Source of the DNA: Mycobacterium angelicum
GTDB lineage: Bacteria; Actinomycetota; Actinomycetes; Mycobacteriales; Mycobacteriaceae
DNA length: 64,000 nucleotides
Assembly (NCBI RefSeq): GCF_002086155.1
Contig: NZ_MVHE01000008.1
Span: 88,362-152,361 of the forward strand
Reading direction: 5' to 3'
This document shows positions 1-7,451 of this stretch, in pieces; the stretch's first letter is position 1, and each line of letters begins with the position of its first letter. A model generated the notes under the pieces. It was given only the letters and a program-made list of their open reading frames with translations. It searched no databases and was not told where the DNA came from. A program made the translations under genes and the position numbers.

Positions 1-72
1 GCCGCCGTCGTCGTCGGGGTAGCCGAACCACAGTTCCGGGTTGGCAGTGCAGGGGTTCGCCGTGGCCGCCAT
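1..72 (-). CDS. whiB5: WhiB5-like regulator, N-terminal part only
   Basis: Partial gene running off the left edge of the window. The 24 visible codons begin MAATANPCTANPELWFGY, the N-terminus I associate with WhiB5 (Rv0022c), an iron-sulfur transcription factor of actinobacteria; the single Cys seen would be the first of the four cluster ligands. An AAGGAGG ribosome binding site sits seven bases before the ATG, which fixes the start. It is divergent from the XRE regulator gene at 216, as Rv0022c is from Rv0023. The rest of the protein cannot be seen. Confidence 0.8.
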   Translation of the reverse strand, partial: MAATANPCTANPELWFGYPDDDGG

Positions 73-215
73 ATGAGCGCCTCCTTCATCTCGTGAAACG
101 TAGGCAAAAGCGTATACACATACACAGGCCGGTCGCAACAGAACGGCGACGGAAACGTATATCCACAGCGTTGTCGCCCCGGCTGTGTACTATCCGTTCA
201 TGGCCGGAGCCCGCG
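73..215. promoter_or_regulatory. Divergent whiB5 / XRE regulator promoter region
   Basis: Intergenic region between two divergent regulator genes. It is A/T-richer than its surroundings. The hexamer CGTATA occurs at 111-116 and again at 156-161, 45 bp apart (about four helical turns), each followed by A/T-rich and ACA-containing sequence. TACTAT near 188-193 could be a -10 element for the downstream regulator. Binding of the XRE protein or WhiB5 to the CGTATA repeats is only a guess. Confidence 0.3.
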
Positions 216-992
216 GTGAGCCGTGAGTCGGCCGGCGCGGCCATCCGCGCTCTGCGCGAATCGCGCGACTGGTCGCTCGCCGATCTTGCGGCCGCGACCG
301 GCATCAGCATCATGGGCCTGAGCTACCTGGAGCGCGGCGCCCGAAAGCCGCATAAAAGCACAGTTCAAAAGGTCGAAAATGGGTTGGGCCTACCCCCGGG
401 GACCTATTCGCGGCTGCTGGTCGCCGGTGACCCGGAGGCGGAGCTGGCCCGATTGATCGCCGCGCAGCCACCCAAGCCGGCGTCTTCGCCACGAGCCGGG
501 GCCGTGGTCGTCGATCGCCACAGTGACACCGATGTGCTTGAGGGATACGCCGAAGCGCAGCTCGATGCGTTGCGTTCGGTCATCGATAGATTGCCTGCGA
601 CGACATCAAACGAATATGAGACGTATATTCTCTCCGTGATCGCACAGTGTGTGAAGGCGGAGATGCTGGCCGCCAGCTCCTGGCGGGTGGCGGTGAACGC
701 CGGCGCCGAATCGACCGGCCGGCTGATGGAACATCTGCGGGCTATCGAAGCGACGCGTGCCGCCCTCCTCGAGCGCATGCCTGCCAGCTTGACTGCCCGG
801 TTCGACCGGGCCTGTGCGCAGTCGTCGTTACCGGAACCGGTCATCGCGGCACTCATCGGCATCGGCATCGACGAAATGTGGGATATCCGCAACCGCGGCG
901 TCATCCCCCCGGGCGCGCTGCCCCGCATCCGTGCCTTCGCCGACGCGGTCGAGGCGCCAGAGCAAATCGAGCCAGCCGAGGGGGATCGATGA
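216..992 (+). CDS. XRE-family helix-turn-helix regulator (Rv0023-like)
   Basis: A 258-residue protein close to the 256 residues of H37Rv Rv0023. Residues about 8-60 form an XRE/Cro-type helix-turn-helix (AIRALRESRDWSLADLA, then GISIMGLSYLERG). The remainder is helical with no enzyme motif. The frame is open further upstream, to 93, but the GTG at 216 begins with the family N-terminus and gives the expected length. The stop overlaps the ATG of the NlpC/P60 gene (ATGA), so the two are translationally coupled. It heads the ESX-associated gene block and may regulate it; that role is inferred from position only. Confidence 0.8.
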   Translation: MSRESAGAAIRALRESRDWSLADLAAATGISIMGLSYLERGARKPHKSTVQKVENGLGLPPGTYSRLLVAGDPEAELARLIAAQPPKPASSPRAGAVVVDRHSDTDVLEGYAEAQLDALRSVIDRLPATTSNEYETYILSVIAQCVKAEMLAASSWRVAVNAGAESTGRLMEHLRAIEATRAALLERMPASLTARFDRACAQSSLPEPVIAALIGIGIDEMWDIRNRGVIPPGALPRIRAFADAVEAPEQIEPAEGDR

Positions 993-1798
993 CGTACAGC
1001 GAAGTCGGGGCATTGAGCCGTGCCCACCAGCTTTTCGCCGGGGACGGCCGGCATTCAGCGCTCGACGCGGGGGTACACGGCCTGCCCCGTTACGAAGTGA
1101 AAACTGGTGCAGCACAAGAGGTTTACCAACAAGCGGCACGACACAGCCGGACGGCGCAGCTATCGGCGGCCCGAACCGATGCCGAGGTCGCGGCCGTCAT
1201 CGCCGGCGCACACCAGGACCGGGCCACCGCAAGGGAACTCACCCGGCGCGTCGTGAACGAGGCCCGCGCCGATGCCGCGTTCGACCCGCCGACGCCGCTG
1301 GCCCAGCGCGAGGCGATGCGCCGCCGCGCCGCACGGCTGCGTGCGCAACATGCACATGTCGTATCGGCGCGCCGGCAGGCCCGACGGCACGTGGCGGCGC
1401 TGCGTGCGCTGCGTTATCGAATGGCGCACCATCATGGGTCACGCCGTCTCCCCCCGGTGAGCGGGCGGGCTGGCCTCGCCGTGCGAGCCGCGCTGTCGCG
1501 ATTGGGCCGCCCATACGTCTGGGGGGCCACGGGGCCCAACCAATTCGACTGTTCCGGGCTGGTCCAGTGGTCGTATGCGCAGGCTGGCCTGCACCTGCAC
1601 CGCACCACCTACGAACAGATCAACGACGGAATCGCGGTGCCGCGCTCGCAGGTGCGCCCGGGTGATCTGGTGTTCCCACACGCGGGTCATGTGCAGATGG
1701 CGATCGGCAACAACCTGGTTGTCGAGGCCCCCTATTCGGGTGCGTCCGTGCGGATCAGGCAGTTGGGCAACAACGTGCAAATACGGCGTCCCTATTGA
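989..1798 (+). CDS. NlpC/P60-family peptidoglycan hydrolase (Rv0024-like)
   Basis: A 269-residue protein. Residues 1-150 are Arg/Ala-rich and helical. The C-terminal ~115 residues are an NlpC/P60 cysteine peptidase domain with the nucleophile in FDCSGLV and the histidine in HAGHVQMAIG. Family members cleave D-Glu-meso-DAP bonds in wall peptides. No signal peptide is visible at the chosen ATG, so export, if any, would need another route such as type VII secretion. ESX-2 of M. tuberculosis has a paralogous NlpC/P60 gene (Rv3896c) beside eccB2, which supports a role tied to the secretion locus. The start overlaps the regulator stop by four bases. Confidence 0.88.
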   Translation: MTYSEVGALSRAHQLFAGDGRHSALDAGVHGLPRYEVKTGAAQEVYQQAARHSRTAQLSAARTDAEVAAVIAGAHQDRATARELTRRVVNEARADAAFDPPTPLAQREAMRRRAARLRAQHAHVVSARRQARRHVAALRALRYRMAHHHGSRRLPPVSGRAGLAVRAALSRLGRPYVWGATGPNQFDCSGLVQWSYAQAGLHLHRTTYEQINDGIAVPRSQVRPGDLVFPHAGHVQMAIGNNLVVEAPYSGASVRIRQLGNNVQIRRPY

Positions 1799-1859
1799 GA
1801 ACCATTCGGATAGCCGATAATCGCCCAGCTCAGGCGGGCCGGATGAGAAGGTTGTACGC

Positions 1860-2222
1860 ATGTCGGACCAAGCCGGGTCTTCGGTAGCCGCGATTGCGGC
1901 GCGGCAGGCACTTTTGGCCAGGCAACACGGCGCACTGGCCGAGGCCGACCGTGTGCTGACCGAGGCCCTGGCCGACGCTCATGCGGCAATGCGGGAAAGC
2001 GTGCGTCGGCTGGACGCGATCGCAGCCGAAATCGACCGTGCTGTGGCAGGCCACGCGGAGTTGGCCGTCGATACGTCGTTGGGGGCGCGCGAATTTCAGC
2101 GATTTCTCTTGGCCAAACAGCTGGAGATCGCCGCGGTCATAACCGAAGCCCGGGAACTAGGTCAGTCGAAAAGCGCTGTGCTGCACAGCCTGCGGTCGCA
2201 ATACGAGTCTCCGGCCGGCTGA
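1860..2222 (+). CDS. DUF4226 protein (Rv0025-like)
   Basis: A 120-residue helical protein, the same length as Rv0025. The segment from about residue 70, containing [17 protein letters not shown], matches the equivalent part of the next gene (AGARDFQRFLIGKLRDI), so both carry the same DUF4226 module. No signal peptide or membrane segment is seen. It lies 61 bp after the hydrolase gene, in the same direction. Function is unknown; DUF4226 genes cluster with ESX secretion genes in mycobacteria. Confidence 0.82.
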   Translation: MSDQAGSSVAAIAARQALLARQHGALAEADRVLTEALADAHAAMRESVRRLDAIAAEIDRAVAGHAELAVDTSLGAREFQRFLLAKQLEIAAVITEARELGQSKSAVLHSLRSQYESPAG

Positions 2223-2312
2223 GCAAAGGTGAATTGCCGGCGGCTCATCGCCTGGGTACTGTCGCCCGGCATGGAGGGGTCGCGAGGTTGCCCGCTGCGG
2301 GCCGGCTAGCCG

Positions 2313-3731
2313 ATGTCGACGTATACGGAGCTACTGGCGGCCATCAAAACGGTGCGCGACGCCACGGGTGACCCGAATGCGTGGCAAGCCGGGCTGACAC
2401 CCATCGAGGTGACCGCCGTGCTCACCCCCGCCACCCGCTCGGAACAACTGGACGCAATCCTGGCGAAGATCCGCCAACACCATTCGGGCCTGTTCGCCCC
2501 GGCCGCCGGATCCGCTCCCCCGCCGCCACCCGGCGCCCCGCCGCAACGGCAGGAAGGCGAAGCCGCCAAAGCCATTGCTGAGGCCGAAGCTTCGCTGGCG
2601 CACCAGAACTCGGCTAGCTCGCAACTCGACCTGCAGGTGATCTCGGCCATATTGAATGCCCACCTCAAGACCGTCGAAGGACGCGAAGCGCTGAACAAAC
2701 TTCAGCAGGAGACCGAGGCCGCGGTACGCACGCGATCGGATCTCGACACTCCCGCCGGCGCCCGGGATTTCCAGCGCTTCCTCATCGGCAAGCTGCGCGA
2801 TATCCGTGAAGTCGTCGCCAACGCCAGCCTCGACGACACGTCGAAATCGGCTCTGATGGCGGCGTGGACCTCGTTGTACAACGCCTCGAAAGGGGAACCC
2901 GGTGACCGGCCGGCGCCCACGCGGCCGGCCGCAGCGTCAGCGCGCGAGACGGCCGCCGACCCGGCGGCATTGTCCGACGATTCCTACCTCGATTCGCTGT
3001 TGGACGATCCCGGGCTGCTGGCCGACGGGTCACCGGCGCCGCCGGGCGCCCCGCCCACTGCGGCGGCGATGCCCGGTCTCGGGGCGCTGCCCATGCCGGG
3101 CGCCGGAGGCATCCCGAGCTCGGGCTGGGGTGCGCCGGGCGGACTCCCGCTGTCGGGGATGGGGCGCGGTGCCGACGGCGAATCCGGATTTCCCGACCGT
3201 TACGACGACGATTCCAAGAATCTCCAGCCGACGGACCACGAACAGGCCGACGAACCGGACGACCAGAAACCCGACGAGCCCGACCACGAGCCCGACCACG
3301 AAGAAGCCGACGCGAAGCCCGAATCACCACCGGCCGGCCCGACGACCGTGACCTTGCCCACCGGCGAAACGGTAACTGCCGCAAGCCCTCAGCTGGCCGC
3401 GGCGATCAAGGCCGCGGCCGGCGGAGTGCCGATCGCAGAAGCCTTCCAGCAGCAGGGAATTGCCATCCCCGCGCCGGGCACGCCGGTCCCCCAGCCCATC
3501 GACCCGTCCCGCGTGGCCCCGGGCGATATCGGCATCTTCACCGAACGTCACGCGCTCGCCCTCGGCGCCAGCAAAGCCCTGCTGGACGGCCAGATCCAGC
3601 ACATCGCCGCAGTGACCGGACCCAGCTTTCTAGGCTGGGAGCATCCGCCCGCGGCGGCCACCGCGACCGCGCCGGCCACCACCGTGGCACCGACGCCAAC
3701 CCGTCCGGCGGCGACGCCGACCACCTGGTAA
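2313..3731 (+). CDS. DUF4226 protein with Pro/acidic linker (Rv0026-like)
   Basis: A 472-residue protein (Rv0026 is 448). Residues about 1-195 hold the DUF4226 module. Residues 195-345 are a Pro/Gly/Ala-rich then highly acidic, probably disordered linker. Residues 345-445 form a second conserved block (PTTVTLPTGETVTAASPQLA, then VAPGDIGIFTERHALALG and KALLDGQIQ), followed by an Ala/Thr/Pro tail. The layout of small helical module, long disordered linker and C-terminal domain resembles large ESX-associated substrates. No classical signal peptide is present. Secretion by an ESX apparatus is inferred from neighbours. Confidence 0.8.
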   Translation: MSTYTELLAAIKTVRDATGDPNAWQAGLTPIEVTAVLTPATRSEQLDAILAKIRQHHSGLFAPAAGSAPPPPPGAPPQRQEGEAAKAIAEAEASLAHQNSASSQLDLQVISAILNAHLKTVEGREALNKLQQETEAAVRTRSDLDTPAGARDFQRFLIGKLRDIREVVANASLDDTSKSALMAAWTSLYNASKGEPGDRPAPTRPAAASARETAADPAALSDDSYLDSLLDDPGLLADGSPAPPGAPPTAAAMPGLGALPMPGAGGIPSSGWGAPGGLPLSGMGRGADGESGFPDRYDDDSKNLQPTDHEQADEPDDQKPDEPDHEPDHEEADAKPESPPAGPTTVTLPTGETVTAASPQLAAAIKAAAGGVPIAEAFQQQGIAIPAPGTPVPQPIDPSRVAPGDIGIFTERHALALGASKALLDGQIQHIAAVTGPSFLGWEHPPAAATATAPATTVAPTPTRPAATPTTW

Positions 3732-3779
3732 TAGTGAGGCCGCCGGCCGCACCGCCGGCGCATGGAGAGGAGACAGCGG

Positions 3780-4097
3780 ATGGCAGACCGCATCCACGTG
3801 GTGCCCGCGCACTTGCGTGAGGCCGCTGCTCACCACCAGCAGACCGCCGAGCAGTTGCGCACGATCCCGTCGTCGCACCCGGCGATCCAGGAAAGCCTGG
3901 ACTCACTGGGCCCCATCTTCAGCGAGTTGCGCGATGCCGGCCGTGAACTGCTCGAACTCCGACGGCAGTGCTATGAGCAGCAGGCCGACGACCACGCCGA
4001 CATCGCGCAGAGTCTTAGGACGTCGGCCACGATGTGGGAGCAGAACGAGGAAGACGCATCGCGCATCCTCGGAAGCATCCGAAACCAGGACCTATGA
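3780..4097 (+). CDS. EspC-like ESX secretion target, DUF2580 family (Rv0027-like)
   Basis: A 105-residue protein, the same length as Rv0027. It has the EspC pattern: N-terminal IHVVPAHLREAAAHHQQTA, a predicted helix-turn-helix hairpin, and near the end SLRTSATMWEQNEEDAS, where an aromatic residue followed four positions later by an acidic one resembles the type VII YxxxD/E signal (here W...E). The start is the ATG at 3780 after GGAGAGGAGA. The next gene encodes an EspD/EspH-like protein, repeating the espC-espD pairing known from ESX-1. Confidence 0.78.
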   Translation: MADRIHVVPAHLREAAAHHQQTAEQLRTIPSSHPAIQESLDSLGPIFSELRDAGRELLELRRQCYEQQADDHADIAQSLRTSATMWEQNEEDASRILGSIRNQDL

Positions 4098-4131
4098 TGG
4101 CCTCGCCGGCGATAACGGGTCGCGGGATTTC

Positions 4132-4437
4132 ATGACCGAGGCCAATCCCGCCTTCGACACGGTTCACCCCAGCGGCCACATCCTGGTCCGGTCCTGCCGG
4201 GGTGGATATATGCACAGCGTCGCGTTGAGCGAGGCAGCGATGGATACCGACGCCGACATACTGGCGGAAGGCATCTTGCTGACGGCTGACGTGTCCTGCC
4301 TGAAGGCCTTGCTAGAAGTGCGCGACGAGATCGTGGCGGCCGGCCACACCCCATCGGCGGAAGTTCCCACGGCCAACGATCTCGATTCGGCTATTGAGCG
4401 GCTACTGGCGCACCAACTTCGCCGGCGCGAGCGCTGA
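4132..4437 (+). CDS. EspD/EspH-like DUF2694 protein (Rv0028-like)
   Basis: A 101-residue protein, as Rv0028. The core GYMHSVALSEAAMDTDADIL followed by AEGILLTADVSCLKAL lines up by eye with the GRIDHVELS...ASEILVIADLARQKA segment of EspD, placing it in the DUF2694 (EspD/EspH) family. Family members stabilise or help export EspA/EspC-type substrates. It starts 34 bp after the EspC-like gene, and its stop lies four bases from the end of a convergent small ORF. Family assignment is from remembered sequence patterns. Confidence 0.7.
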   Translation: MTEANPAFDTVHPSGHILVRSCRGGYMHSVALSEAAMDTDADILAEGILLTADVSCLKALLEVRDEIVAAGHTPSAEVPTANDLDSAIERLLAHQLRRRER

Positions 4438-4441
4438 GAAA

Positions 4442-4585
4442 CTAGAGCAGCCAGCTCTTGGCGGTCTCTGGATCGGGTGCGATGTCGGTGGGCGGCTCGA
4501 TCGGGTTGGCGCCGAACAGCTCTCGCGCGCGCGACAGCAGCCCACGCACCTCGTCGAGTTGCTGCTGCAGCGCGGAATCGGCCAT
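4442..4585 (-). CDS. Candidate 47-residue protein, convergent with the EspD-like gene
   Basis: A small ORF on the minus strand inside the 220-bp gap between the EspD-like and DUF5631-type genes. It reads MADSALQQQLDEVRGLL..., then LFGANPIEPPTDIAPDP, ending KSWLL. Codon use is strongly G/C at third positions, as in real genes here, and the peptide is an amphipathic helix followed by a Pro/Asp-rich tail. The ribosome binding site is weak (AGG about 12 bases upstream). It is shorter than common annotation cutoffs. The function is unknown. Confidence 0.5.
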   Translation of the reverse strand: MADSALQQQLDEVRGLLSRARELFGANPIEPPTDIAPDPETAKSWLL

Positions 4586-4657
4586 GTGCTCACGCTACCT
4601 AGGACGTATCAGCCACACAATTCACCGTCTGCGCACCCAGTAACCGGCCGGTACGCT

Positions 4658-5509
4658 GTGCCGGTGGCGATCTTCGGTCGGAGGACGGCGCGGCAGCGCC
4701 TCCGGAGGGCGACCCGAGAATCACTGCTGATTCCCACCTTCAGCTCTCCCCCCGATTTCACTCCTCGGCTGACGCCTGTCCTCGGCCCTGCCGAACTGCC
4801 ACCGAATGGCGCCAAGAGCTGCGCCGACCTGGATCAGACCCAGGTGATGCCGGCCATCCGGGATGTGGAAGTTCCCGAGCCGCCGCAACCTGCACCGGAA
4901 TCAGACGACGAGCGGTTGCTGCGGCTGCTGGCGTTCGTGGCGCGTCAAGAACCCCGGCTGAACTGGGTTGTCGGCGACTGCGCCGACGGCACCACCCTCC
5001 TGGCTACCGACCTGGCCCACGGCTGGATCCCGCCGGGCATCGCGCTTCCCGAAGGTGTGCGGTTGTTGGCGCCCGGGCAGCGCACCGGCCGCGCCGTGGA
5101 GTGGATCGGCGCCGCGACGCGCTGCGCAACCTACGGCCCAGGCGCCCCGGCCCGATGGCCGGCTGATGGCATCGCGACCAAGCCCGCGGCGCAGCCCTTC
5201 GAGTTGCCCGCCGTCGAGGACCTCGGTTGGGAGCTCGCGACGGCCACGCATTTGCGTGACGGGCTGCCCAACATGGTGCACGCGATGGCCAAGGTCGCGG
5301 CCGCCGGAACCGGTGTGGTGGAAGAGGAAGTCGATCTGCTGCGCGTACACCTGGATACCGCTCGCTACCAGCTGCTGGCGCAGTATCCCGATGTCGATGC
5401 TGCGCAACTGCTCAACTGTATGTTGCTCGCCGCAACCGAAGGCAGCGTCAGCAACCACGCGACAGCGGCGAACTACCACTTCTCCTGGTTCACCAAACTC
5501 GGTCGCTGA
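4658..5509 (+). CDS. DUF5631/DUF5632-type ESX-associated protein (Rv0029-like)
   Basis: About 283 residues from the GTG at 4658. The open frame extends back to 4394 but there overlaps the EspD-like gene and the small antisense ORF, and reads as non-mycobacterial sequence. The conserved block is LNWVVGDCADGTTLLATDLA through VRLLAPGQRTGRAVEWIGAA (residues ~105-150), followed by a helical C-terminal domain ending NYHFSWFTKL. Paralogues (Rv3899c type) lie beside ESX-2 in M. tuberculosis. Start choice is uncertain: GTG 4658 or 4664, possibly from a leaderless transcript. Confidence 0.7.
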   Translation: MPVAIFGRRTARQRLRRATRESLLIPTFSSPPDFTPRLTPVLGPAELPPNGAKSCADLDQTQVMPAIRDVEVPEPPQPAPESDDERLLRLLAFVARQEPRLNWVVGDCADGTTLLATDLAHGWIPPGIALPEGVRLLAPGQRTGRAVEWIGAATRCATYGPGAPARWPADGIATKPAAQPFELPAVEDLGWELATATHLRDGLPNMVHAMAKVAAAGTGVVEEEVDLLRVHLDTARYQLLAQYPDVDAAQLLNCMLLAATEGSVSNHATAANYHFSWFTKLGR

Positions 5510-5559
5510 GTATGTCCTGTGGATGAATTGACGCTGGTGGGGACCGTCGACATACTGTC

Positions 5560-5886
5560 ATGGTGTCGGGGTCGGGTCGCCAGGAATTAAGCGACCTCAG
5601 CGACCGGGACCTCGTCGAATCGGTTCTTCGTGAACTGAGCGAAGCGGCTGACAAGTGGGAAGCACTTGTCGCACAGGCCGAGACCGTCACTTACAGCGTC
5701 GACATGGGAGATATTCACGCCGTTGCAAATTCGGACGGCCGCTTGCTCGAGTTGACGCTGCATCCGGACGTGATGACCGGCTACGCCCACAGCGAGCTGG
5801 CCGACAGATTGAACCTCGCGATCGCAGCGCTGCGAGAAGAGGCAGAGGCCGAGAACCAGGCACGGTACGGCGGCCGTTTGCAGTGA
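5560..5886 (+). CDS. YbaB/EbfC-family-like protein (Rv0030-like)
   Basis: A 108-residue protein (Rv0030 is 109). Two helices flank a small sheet, VTYSVDMGDIHAVANSDGRL then LELTLHPDVM, ending in a helix rich in Glu (AALREEAEAENQARYGG). This is the layout of YbaB/EbfC nucleoid-associated proteins, which recur as small unassigned genes in ESX loci. It lies 48 bp before eccB in the same direction. DNA binding has not been shown for this branch and is not implied here. Confidence 0.72.
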   Translation: MVSGSGRQELSDLSDRDLVESVLRELSEAADKWEALVAQAETVTYSVDMGDIHAVANSDGRLLELTLHPDVMTGYAHSELADRLNLAIAALREEAEAENQARYGGRLQ

Positions 5887-5934
5887 CATCGGTGCCGGTA
5901 CGACAGACGGATTCGTATCGGCGCCGGAAGGAGA

Positions 5935-7449
5935 ATGCCTGTGCCACTCAATCTGTCCAACCGGGACCAGAATTCGGGGCATCTGTTCTACAACCGGCGG
6001 CTACGTGCTGCAATCACCCGGTTTTCGGTGCGGATGAAGCACGACGACCGCAAACAGCAAGCGGCGGTGGCACTCTCGATCGTCATCGTGGTGATCGGCA
6101 TCGGCTGGATGGCGCTGCTGCACGTGATGAAGCCCGCTGGTTTGATCGGGCAGTCGGCCATCATCGGCAACCGGGACACCGGTGCCATGTACGCAAAGAT
6201 CAACGGGCGCCTCTATCCCGCACTCAATCTCACCTCCGCGCGACTGGCCGTGGGCAATGCAGCGAGCCCGGCCTGGGTAACGGCCGGCGAAATCGCCAAG
6301 TACCCGACCGGCCCGATCGTCGGCATCCCCGGGGTGCCGGACAGCCTGCCGGTCACTGCCGGCGCCGTATCGGCATGGTCGGTTTGCGACACCGCGCAAA
6401 CCGGGGGAGCCACCCGGGGCGGCGGAACTACTCCGGTGGTAACCGCGATTGCGGGACAACTCTCGCCGCTGGGCCGGGCTGCGGCCATGGGCCCCAAACA
6501 AGCAATTCTGGTCACCCACAAGGGCGCAACGTATGTGATCTGGGGCGGGCAACGGTCCCGCATCGACCCGACCGACCGCTCGGTGACGTTCAATCTCGGG
6601 CTCGACCCCGGGGTGACCTACCCCATCGAGATCTCCAACGCGCTGTTCGACGCGATGCCCTCCACCGAACCCATTGTGCTGCCCGCAATTCCGGAGTCCG
6701 GCACACCATCACAATGGCTGCCCGGCGCCAAGGTGGGCAGTGTGTTGGAGTCCCGCGATGCCAACGGCGCCGTCAACGGCTTCTACGTGCTGCTGCCCGG
6801 CGGTATGCAGAAGATCAGCAGCTTCGTCGCAGACCTGTTGCGTACCGGCGACTCTCAGGGCTCGACAACGCCGACGCTGATAGCCCCGGACAAGCTCGTT
6901 CACATACCGGTCGTCGACGTGATCGACGTCGATTACTATCCATCCGGCAAGCTGGAATTCGTTGACACGGCGGCCAATCCGGTGACCTGTGTCGGGTGGG
7001 AGAAGCAGGCCAGCGACCCCCAGGCCCGGACCACCGTATTCACCGGCCGCGGCCTGCCGGTTCCGATCGGCATGGATTCGCGGTTGGTGCAATTGGTTCG
7101 GGACGACCGCAATCCCGACTCTACCGAAGCCCATCAGACCCTGATCCTGCCCGGAGCGGCCAATTTCATCGCGACGACGAGTGGTGTGGCCACCGCCCAG
7201 AGCCGGGAAAGTCTGTATTGGCTTTCACCGCAAGGTGTTCGGTACGGCATCCAGTCGGACCAGCAGACCCTGCGGGCACTGGGACTGGATCCGAGTTTCG
7301 CGGTCCAAGCACCGTGGCCAATCGTGCGTACCTTCGCGCCCGGTCCCGCCATCAGCCGCGACGCCGCTCTGGTCGCGCGCGACGTCGTCCCGGCGGGCGG
7401 TGTCGTCGCGCCCATTCCCGATTCCAACCAGACCAACGGCGGGGGTTAG
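5935..7449 (+). CDS. eccB: EccB, type VII secretion core component (ESX-2-like)
   Basis: A 504-residue protein, near EccB2 (495). A cytoplasmic N-terminus begins MPVPLNLSNRDQNSGHLFY, followed by RRLRAAITRFSVRMKHDD. One membrane helix lies at about residues 43-64 and a large periplasmic repeat domain follows, with Cys pairs in WSVCDTA and VTCVGWEK. EccB is a subunit of the EccBCDE inner-membrane channel. The N-terminal wording matches EccB2 most closely in memory. A GGAAGGAG site precedes the ATG. The stop lies two bases before eccC, so they are cotranscribed. Confidence 0.93.
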   Translation: MPVPLNLSNRDQNSGHLFYNRRLRAAITRFSVRMKHDDRKQQAAVALSIVIVVIGIGWMALLHVMKPAGLIGQSAIIGNRDTGAMYAKINGRLYPALNLTSARLAVGNAASPAWVTAGEIAKYPTGPIVGIPGVPDSLPVTAGAVSAWSVCDTAQTGGATRGGGTTPVVTAIAGQLSPLGRAAAMGPKQAILVTHKGATYVIWGGQRSRIDPTDRSVTFNLGLDPGVTYPIEISNALFDAMPSTEPIVLPAIPESGTPSQWLPGAKVGSVLESRDANGAVNGFYVLLPGGMQKISSFVADLLRTGDSQGSTTPTLIAPDKLVHIPVVDVIDVDYYPSGKLEFVDTAANPVTCVGWEKQASDPQARTTVFTGRGLPVPIGMDSRLVQLVRDDRNPDSTEAHQTLILPGAANFIATTSGVATAQSRESLYWLSPQGVRYGIQSDQQTLRALGLDPSFAVQAPWPIVRTFAPGPAISRDAALVARDVVPAGGVVAPIPDSNQTNGGG

Positions 7450-7451
7450 AC

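Noticed and set aside
4394..4657. Longer N-terminus for the Rv0029-like protein
   Set aside because: It overlaps the EspD-like gene end and the antisense 47-residue ORF, and its composition (LSRARQQPTHL...) is not typical of the family.
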